Below the pieces are notes generated by a model that saw only the letters and a list, made by a program, of their open reading frames with translations, was not told the origin of the DNA and did no database searches. This document shows, piece after piece, positions 57,170 to 64,000 of a stretch of DNA of 64,000 bases. The stretch is from Ricordea florida (taxonomy: Eukaryota; Cnidaria; Anthozoa; Corallimorpharia; Ricordeidae), in NCBI GenBank assembly GCA_949710005.1, contig OX453275.1:21625691-21689690 (forward strand). The letters are read 5' to 3'. A program made the position numbers and the translations under genes. Each line of letters opens with the position of its first letter. Position 1 is the first letter of the stretch.

Positions 57170-58460
57170 GACAGGCCTCAGCGACTGCCAAGTTCGTGTT
57201 TTAGCCATTCTCGCAGCTTTGCTCTCACGAGTATGTCTTGTAAAGAACGTCTTTTCTTATAGAATCAAAAATTTGTTTTAGCAATGGTTGGCTTTCAATC
57301 AAATGCCAGTCTTTCACCTGGATGGCTGGCATTGTGGTACAAAAGGCAAGATTGCTTTGTTTTTCTTTGTGTTTTTGTTGGAAGGCTTGCTCTCTGTTTT
57401 CAAACTTCACTTCATTAAGTGTTTTCTGTATCAAACTCTTTGGGTGACTTCGACTTCTGAGGTGTTGTCTGAAGTTTCTCTCACTTCAAATTGAATGTAT
57501 TAGTGGAGTTTGTTCCCTACAGCCTCAAGGCCGTCTCCCTTGATAAAACCTTTTTGACACGGGGGGGGGAGGGGGGGGGGGTGACATGAAGAGTGATGCG
57601 TTTATTTAAGAACGGCGGACCCGGCGGGGGGGCTCAATGAGTTACGATCATGGAGAATGTTGAAAATACCATTTCCGAGCCTCTAGATTTTAAAATTCTC
57701 TGGGGGAGGATGCCCTACAAACTCGCGTCTTCGGCGCTCGTTTTCAAGCCCCTCCACTTTAAAATTCGTTCCGCCGTCCCTGGTATTGGAATGTTTCTGT
57801 CGGTTTGAAAGGAGTGCGTAGATCTCGTACCGCTTCTTTTTTAAATCTTTCGCCTTTGTTCACATTAGGGACGGACCATTAGAAAAGTGATGGGGGGGTG
57901 GGGAATTTTCAGCTTGCACGAATTTTTTTTTCGCTCACTGCTTTTGCAGGAATTTTTTTTTTCAGGTGAACCTCTCTGCACGAATTTTTTTTACTACGTG
58001 TGAAAAAGTCACAATTGGACCTTCCTCCAGCATGAATTTTTTTTTTTACCTTCTTCTTTGCATGAATTTTTTTTTTGGCATTTTGCCTTGCATGATTTTT
58101 TTTTTGTTTTTTCCCCACCCCCCCCACCCCCATCACTTTTCTAATGGTCCGTCCCTTAGTATCCAAGAATGTTGTTTCTGCATCTGATATGTAGGCCGTG
58201 AGTTTGATTTTAGGGTGATGTTTTGTTAGCTTTTTCAATGAACTTTGTTATTTTTTCTCTGTTAAAGTCCCAGAGTGAGACTGAAACGCCGTCTTAGAAA
58301 CGTTTCCAAACGAGTGCCGGGTTTTGTTGCCATAAAGATCTTGGCCGCGGCTACGGAGACTGCCATTTTGGTCCCCATAGCAGTACCACGTATCTGTCAG
58401 AGACCTGTAGATAATTCTTTCCGTTGAATTCAAATGAGTTTCCTGTAGGATTAGCCTTAG
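57170..58460 (-). mobile_element. Penelope-like (?) retroelement remnant, interrupted
   Basis: On the minus strand, broken frames read LTKHHPKIKLTAYISDAETT (58160-58235), then after the MITE NKGERFKKEAVRDLRTPFKP (about 57790-57865), then LIQKTLNEVKFENREQAFQQ and DWHLIESQPLLKQIF (57240-57440). The order and words fit the C-terminal reverse transcriptase of Penelope-like elements. A second G-rich insertion lies at about 57545-57760. Many stops make it dead. Confidence 0.55.
57868..58155. mobile_element. PIF/Harbinger-like MITE, TTA duplication
   Basis: Starts GGGACGGACCATTAGAAAAG, ends CTTTTCTAATGGTCCGTCCC and is flanked by TTA on both sides. The interior has four or five GCA(T/C)GAATTTTTTTTT units. 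It interrupts the retroelement remnant, whose frame reads across once the MITE and one TTA are ignored. Confidence 0.8.
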
Positions 58461-58526
58461 CTCTTGTTCGAGTAGTGGTGTGGTGATAGGAGTTTTATTT
58501 TGGTAGAATGAAACTGCTTTAGCCTG

Positions 58527-58945
58527 GATATCCGGGGGGGGGGAGGGGTGTGCCGCGATATCCCGGATAGGTGTGTGCCGCGAAGGGTCTTAAACCCTGA
58601 CCCTATCTAAGGATGGAGCAAACGAAAATTGATACCCTATTTAAGGCCCAAACAGGAAAAATGACACCCTATGCAAGGGAAAAACAAAAACTAAACACAG
58701 CTTGAACTGGTCAACTTTATTTCGTTTCTGTAAGATTACTGGAAGTTAGCATCAAGCATAGTATAGTAGACTGCCTGATACAGTTTAGGCACCCTATCCA
58801 AGGATCACACCGGGAACACTATGCCAACATGCGCAAAACTGATACCCTATTTAAGAATCGAGTGCCTCAAAAACCATACCCTATCCCGCGGCACATACCT
58901 ATATAGCCCATATATGGGAGTACCCCCACGGGCCGGATATTGACC
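58527..58945. mobile_element. Repeat with ATATCCGG ends and ACCCTATCTAAGG words
   Basis: The left GGATATCCGGGGGGG and right CCCCCACGGGCCGGATAT pair. ACCCTAT(C/T)TAAGG-type words recur about six times within, and GCCGCG occurs near both ends. Confidence 0.6.
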
Positions 58946-58987
58946 GAGCGAAGTCGTCCTTGTTGGCCACGGAAATACTAAAATGTG

Positions 58988-59390
58988 CTTGAAGCCAGGG
59001 GCCTATTACCCGGAGCGTGCAACGCCCATACTATGTCTGTGAAACGGCGTTTCCACAAGTAAGGTTATTTTTAGATCGTCTCTCCCGGGAATTGGTTTGG
59101 TAGAGCCAATCACAAGCTAGTGCATGATTGATATGTAGCATGATAACTGCCTGTAGCGACAACGAACATAGCCGACATACACGAGTCTTCATCGGAGTGT
59201 TCGGAAAGCATTCCTGACGATAGTCAAGGTATTTACACAGAGAATAGTACTGAGCTCCTATGAGATAACTGAGACAGCGGAAACAACGTTTTTTCGCGGG
59301 AGAAGCCGCTCTAAAAATAACCTTACTTGTGAAAACACCGTTGAATGAACCTGTAGCAGTTGCACGCTCCGGGTAGTGGGCTCCTGTTGA
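58988..59390. mobile_element. MITE with CAGGAGCCCACTACCCGGAGC-like ends
   Basis: The left GGGGCCTATTACCCGGAGCG and inner CAAGTAAGGTTATTTTTAGA pair with the right TCTAAAAATAACCTTACTTG and CGCTCCGGGTAGTGGGCTCC. The loop is about 200 bp and carries an exon-like stretch without recognisable homology. Confidence 0.75.
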
Positions 59391-59809
59391 AGCCGATACT
59401 GCAGAAGTAACGATGCAAGGAGGGCAATTGATAAAAACTTAAGAAATCCCGCCAAGATCTTGAATAACCCATTATTTCAAAGTTGCGTGATCGGTATGGG
59501 CAGCCGTCACCACCAAAAATACAAGATCATTAAACGGCAAAGAAGAAAGACAAATGGCTTAGTGATGGTTTGCGTAATGGAATAAATGATTGAGAAATGA
59601 TACTGTCTAGATAAAAATAGTTAGGTGTTCTTGTGTCAAATAGTTTACTCAAACAATGAATGATTTAGACAATTTAGAAATGGTTTAGTCACCGATATTA
59701 AAATAGAACAAACAAATAAGAATCAGTTTATTTAAACAAGAATCCATCTGACTACGATACGTAGAATCGGATCAAGTCTAAACACAAACGGTCAAGTGTT
59801 CTGTTTTAA

Positions 59810-60522
59810 GGTAGTAGATACCCGCAAAAACGACACAATTTTGTGAAATTTGTTTTAATGAGTGTTCCATGATAAGTACAGATATTGAACAAAAACTCAT
59901 AATGGGTCAAAAGTACATTGTTTCAACTACCATTGGAACAGATTTTCGCCAAGTGTCATTGCGCACTTCTTGGCATGGAGGGGTGTGTACTTGGGCACCC
60001 GCTGTGAGATACCTATAATTTTGGGGCAGGTCAATCTCCTTCAAAATCAGTCTGATCACAGCCAAAATTGGCAAGGAGATACAAAAAGCATTGTAGAATG
60101 CAATGGTCTACTTTTCATAAAGGTCTGGGGGGGTGATGTTTCCATGGCAACGATCAAAGTTGAAAAATATTTTTTCTTCATGTTGGCATGCTTTTACTGA
60201 GCCAAGTTTTAGTCTCATGGCTTCAAAAACCACATCATTGCATTCTACACCTAAAAAAACATAAGGTCACCAAATTTCATGAAAATTGAACAATTCGTTT
60301 TCTCAAACGACCTGCCCCAATACAGCATTATAGTAAAAAACGCTAACTTTTTCTATACATAAAATTTCCACTTTTTTGAGAAACAAAGCCATTTTACGGC
60401 ATATTAACCAGGTAAAACTCACTAAAATAAACATAATAGAAGCATTAGAGAGGGTCTTGACATGCATAAACCTTTATTTTGGAAATGGTCAATTTTTTAC
60501 AAATCTGCGGGTATCTACTACC
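59810..60522. mobile_element. 713-bp element with TTAA target duplication
   Basis: Starts GGTAGTAGATACCCGCA, ends TGCGGGTATCTACTACC and has TTAA directly on both sides (59806-59809 and 60523-60526). TTAA sites are used by piggyBac and Kolobok. No transposase is visible; a 76-codon frame at 59970-60200 has no recognised homology. Confidence 0.8.
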
Positions 60523-60663
60523 TTAAAATGGTGTAATTAATAGATGGAAGGTTGAAGTAATCGACATATTATTTAATTCACCGACAAATGGTTGAACTCA
60601 CCCACAAATGGTTCAGTGTATTGTCAACTGATTTAACGTAGAGACAAAGAGTTTGATAGCCAG

Positions 60664-62070
60664 TACGAAATCAAATCATTCGTGCAGATTGCAAATAGCT
60701 TAACCTAATGTTGAACTGGCCAGTCATAGAGGGAATGGTCCACTGTAATTTGAAATGATTTAACGAAATTAGCTGAAATATTTCCGAGATAGGACAGGAT
60801 ATTATATCAAGGTCAGGGAAAGTGAAAATCACAATGGGATGGAATGGACATGTTAGCTTATGGAGGCTGTCATCAAGAAACAAGAAAAGCCTGTTATTAT
60901 TTACTGCAAACAAGGGGTTTACGTTTATTTGCTAGCCTTGTTACGGCCGTTTGCAATGGACTTTTGTAGAGGGCAACCCTTCGTTGTAACGGGAGACAGT
61001 TGTCTAGATTTTAATCAATAACGTTGGTTTCATAGATGTATGCTCTGGCAGTCCGGTTACAGCAGAAAGATTGTCATGGAAATTACATGTAGTGGAACAA
61101 ACAACTGGACCACCTAGTCGCCTCCTTGCTGATCTTTATCTGAATCATTGAAAACGTTTCGCTGGCTATCAACGCCATTAAAATTACCCACACGATTTCT
61201 GGATTCCTTACCCACTCACTTTACACATAATAGAGAGATTATTAAAATAAGCATCACGTTTACGGCAAACATCAGCATGGAAATCCTACTTGCAAACAAT
61301 GCACTTTGTACACGGTTTAAGTATTGGGGCTTTTGTAGAACGAAGCAGATAACAATGGACACTACTGTTATTCAGTGGTATGTAAATAAGTGGCCCTGTA
61401 TTCTGTAGTTTAGCCAAAGTATTTACAAAACATGTAAACGGCCGTAGCAAGGCTAGCAAATAAAAGTAAACCCGTTGTTTCGAGTAAACAATAACAGGCT
61501 TTTCTTGTTTCTCGATGACGGTCTCCATAAGGTAACATGTCCATCCCATATCCCATTGTGACTTTCACTTTCCCTGACCTTGATATAATATCCTGTCCTA
61601 TCTCAGAAATAATTCAGCTCATAATTTCTCGTCTCCTCTAGTATTCGGAAAGATATGTCTTCTAGACAGAAATGCATTGCAAAAAGGAACGAACAAAGCA
61701 AACTTACCAGGTTCAAAGGAACGAGATAGATCAAGTCCGCCGAGTTGGTGTGGCCTTTGCCGCGATTCTTTACTCTTCCAATTTGGCGCCAAATTGGATG
61801 GTATTACGTAACGCCTTGACGTCAGACCCCACATAGACTGATCCATTTCAGTGACTTGTCTATTTCACGCTTGTATCTTTTGTGGTTCGGCGCGTAAGGT
61901 ACGGTGTTTCGTTTCGTGTCACGCTAAATAACTTTTAATTTCGTTAAATCATTTCAAACAGGAGCCCATCACCTTTTTCTAATTAAAGTGGTCCATTCCC
62001 TCTATGACCGGCCAGTTCAACAGTAGGTTAAGCTATTTGCAATTTGCACGAATGATTTGATTTCGTACTG
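60664..62070. mobile_element. 1.4-kb element with about 300-bp inverted arms
   Basis: Left arm about 60664-60960 (CGAAATCAAATCATTCGTGC ... TTGCTAGCCTTGTTACGGCC). Right arm about 61438-62070, interrupted by 61620-61925. The unique centre (60960-61437) has an 86-codon frame at 61148-61408 (MKTFRWLSTPLKLPT...) without recognised homology. No target duplication was identified. Confidence 0.75.
61620..61925 (-). other. Exon-like insert in right arm only
   Basis: On the minus strand an ATG at 61846 opens MDQSMWGLTSRRYVIPSNLA, a basic peptide ending ...SFEPG at a GTAAGTTT donor near 61708, behind a GC-rich promoter-like stretch with TGACGTCA-like and GCGCC words. GAAATTA occurs at both edges of the segment, so it is either an insertion with a 7-bp duplication or a segment deleted from the left arm. 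Family unknown. Confidence 0.35.
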
Positions 62071-62278
62071 AATCAATCGCCCGGCTATCACACTCTTTGT
62101 CTCTCGCTCCAGGGGGTGGGAAGAAGAGAGACCCTGGGAATGAGGTTGACTCTGGCACCGGTACGGTACACTTTCAGCGTGAACTTTGATCAATAGACTT
62201 CGGTGACGACAATTGTCGTCTTCATATCGGTGCTCCCGAGTTCTATCCGACTAATTACGAACAGTGTCTACACCGGAG

Positions 62279-62298
62279 TGAGTGAGTGAGTGAGTGAC
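62279..62298. repeat. (GAGT)n microsatellite
   Basis: Five tandem GAGT units. Confidence 0.9.
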
Positions 62299-63724
62299 AA
62301 TTTGCATATCGGAGTCCCCACAAAAACTCGCAAATACGCTTCGCGTATCCACGAGTTCTCTCCCGGTGCCCAAGGACAAATTTTTTGAGCCATTTTTCCA
62401 CAAATGGTTATGACCAAGTAAATAAATAACGGATGATATACATAACTTCGTCTGAAACAAAAACATTTCGGCAAATATGTAAGAAGGTAAGTCAAATTGG
62501 TTTCTTTTTTTGTTCCCCTCTTGTGCATATATCTCTGGAGTCCTTATTCCTTTATTTCGGGAATACTACAAAAACGTAATGTTATCTTTTTATAAATTAA
62601 ACAATTTTTTTCCTTCGAGCCGTTGACCTAAATAAGGATCTCTTCTTCCTCTAAAATAATATTTACTAGCTATTTTGTACTGGATTTTTTTTTTGGAAAA
62701 AAAAAAACACATTTTGCTGGACAGATCACAGGCTGCCCAACCAGAGGTCGAGGACACCAAAATTCCACATTTCGAATACGTGACTTTACTACTCCTTCAG
62801 GAACCTGCACACCATTGGTCCACTGGCACCTGAAAAAAAAAAAAAAAAATAACCGAGGTCAATGAACAGGAGGTTTTTCTTGCGAGACCGATTTACGGAC
62901 AGGGTCCTCCGTTTGACTGCAAATGAACAGCCCCAAAGACAGCAGAAGAGAGGGGAGAGTAGCGCAATGCATGTTTCGGGAGACAAACAAAATTATATCT
63001 GAATTTCTTCCAGAAATCGGGAAACCTGAGAACTTTAATGGGAATCATGTACAGTAAGAGAAGTGATTGTATGTCAGGCATTTGAAGCCCATAAAACACG
63101 CAATTTGACTGGCTATTCATAGGGAAGGATTACCCCGTAATGGCCACGGGTATTGCGAGTTATTGATTTAATATCCGTGTATAACCGGATGTGAAATAGA
63201 TATGATCACTTCCGCTTGAACCATCTTTGCCCAAACAAAGCAAAATAGTAAACATGCAAGTGATTAACCTCAACCGCACGGTCTTCCTCGGAGGCCATTT
63301 TGTATTGACTTCACTATCGCTCGGCCAATAAAGCAAGGCCTCAGTTGGTAATGATATGTTCCCGTAAAGACCTCCTCCTGGTTAAATGAGCAGTCATTTC
63401 ATTACCGGGAAATATGGAAGTTTTGTAGTACTGAACTTGTCCGATAAAATCTGGAGGCTTCATCAATTTTTCGCGATGACCCGAATTGAAAGTTACTTAT
63501 AAGGATTGGTTTTCAAAGAATCTGGTGAGGCGTCGGTTGGAAATTGGAAAGCACACACACAAATAATTGGTTTCAAAACAGAACGCTTGTTGGGTCCTGA
63601 AAATTACTAGATAGAGTTAAAGCTAGATAAAATGCTGTGTAGAATACATTGAACTCTCGAACTCCCAAAAATCCACTTCGCTTCGTGTAAGCTTGTACAA
63701 ATACATGTAGATGCAAACCAGTTA
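62299..63724. other. No supported gene
   Basis: An exon-like end on the minus strand (a T-rich tract ending TTTCAG at about 62833, then GASGPMVCRFLKE and TAG) is the only hint, and is too short to support. GCGTCGG(T)TGGGAAATTG near 63530 matches a word at 6725, so part is dispersed repeat. Confidence 0.35.
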
Positions 63725-63836
63725 TGAAACGCTTTCGTGTGGTAAACCGTGGAATATCACACGAGTCACTTGTATACAAAAAGCAAAACACAAGTGACGA
63801 GTGGGATATTTCATGGAATACCAGGAGAAAGCTTTG
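63725..63836. repeat. Palindromic repeat at window end
   Basis: GAAACGCTTTCGTGTGGTAA pairs loosely with ACCAGGAGAAAGCTTTGCC, and the inner GGAATATCACACGAGTCACT pairs with AGTGACGAGTGGGATATTTC. Confidence 0.6.
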
Positions 63837-64000
63837 CCTAACTATTTTACTACCATGCCATAGTTGAAAGAAAATGCCGAGAATCGCAACGCACGATGGG
63901 AAGGTTGGGTGCGATACCGCTGAATTGAACTTATCGATGGGATGTTCGGTGGAATAATGACGAACTTACTACGGCTTTCCAGCATTCTTTGTGGGGGTAG

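Larger units (their letters stand above)
56917..59500. repeat. Inverted pair of 68-bp repeats flanking a nested region
   Basis: 56917-56985 (CATACCGATCACGCAACTTT, CAAGATCTTGGCGGGA) is the reverse complement of 59434-59500. They could be the ends of one 2.6-kb element hosting later insertions or two independent inverted copies. I favour the latter only weakly. Confidence 0.55.

Noticed and set aside
57909..58238. Lys-rich 109-codon frame on the minus strand
   Set aside because: Translation of the poly-T/GCATGAA repeats inside the TTA-flanked MITE.
62789..62986. Possible terminal exon GASGPMVCRFLKE on the minus strand
   Set aside because: Good T-rich tract and CAG, but only 13 codons and no upstream exon to join.
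1..64000. CRISPR arrays, operons, Shine-Dalgarno sites, rRNA
   Set aside because: The direct repeats seen are minisatellites or MITEs without regular spacers, and the gene structure is eukaryotic.

Overview
The window looks like nuclear DNA of an anthozoan cnidarian, most likely a stony coral or a close relative. The organism call is inference. It rests on AT-rich sequence, multi-exon genes with GT-AG introns, animal gene families (tepsin, NTHL1, an ATF7IP-like protein), and a very high density of palindromic non-autonomous DNA transposons, tRNA-derived SINEs and decayed retroelements. There is no prokaryotic operon, rRNA or CRISPR array.

Layout. (1) 1-5.1 kb: repeats only, including a 59-bp-TIR element holding a decayed recombinase-like gene and a fold-back element with tandem-repeat arms. 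(2) 5.1-17.9 kb, minus strand: a 12-exon tepsin gene (AP-4 accessory protein) whose 3'-terminal exon was not found. Its largest intron (6656-11234) carries several MITEs, a CAC-rich microsatellite and a LINE, into which a 2,373-bp Polinton-like element has inserted. That element encodes only a frameshifted major capsid protein. (3) 18.1-21.1 kb, plus strand: a HAD-family phosphatase resembling the HAD half of plant TH2, head to head with tepsin about 200 bp away. (4) 22.4-25.1 kb, minus strand: NTHL1 (endonuclease III-like DNA glycosylase), four exons, complete, 318 codons. (5) 25-33 kb: no supported host gene; SINEs, MITEs and a decayed reverse transcriptase. (6) 33.3-41.3 kb, minus strand: an ATF7IP-like chromatin regulator, five coding exons joining in frame to 807 codons. 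(7) 41.3-64 kb: no supported host gene, but dense in mobile DNA, including a 1.7-kb near-palindrome with exon-like sequence in both arms, a Penelope-like remnant split by a TTA-flanked MITE, a TTAA-flanked element and a large inverted repeat at 60.7-62.1 kb.

The four host genes are unrelated housekeeping functions (vesicle adaptor, small-molecule phosphatase, base-excision repair, heterochromatin cofactor) and do not form a pathway. Exon boundaries were set by hand from splice signals, phase continuity and family resemblance. Small terminal or non-coding exons may be missed. The strongest candidate for something unusual is the capsid-only Polinton-like element at 7808-10180, whose terminal inverted repeats extend into the end of its own capsid gene.
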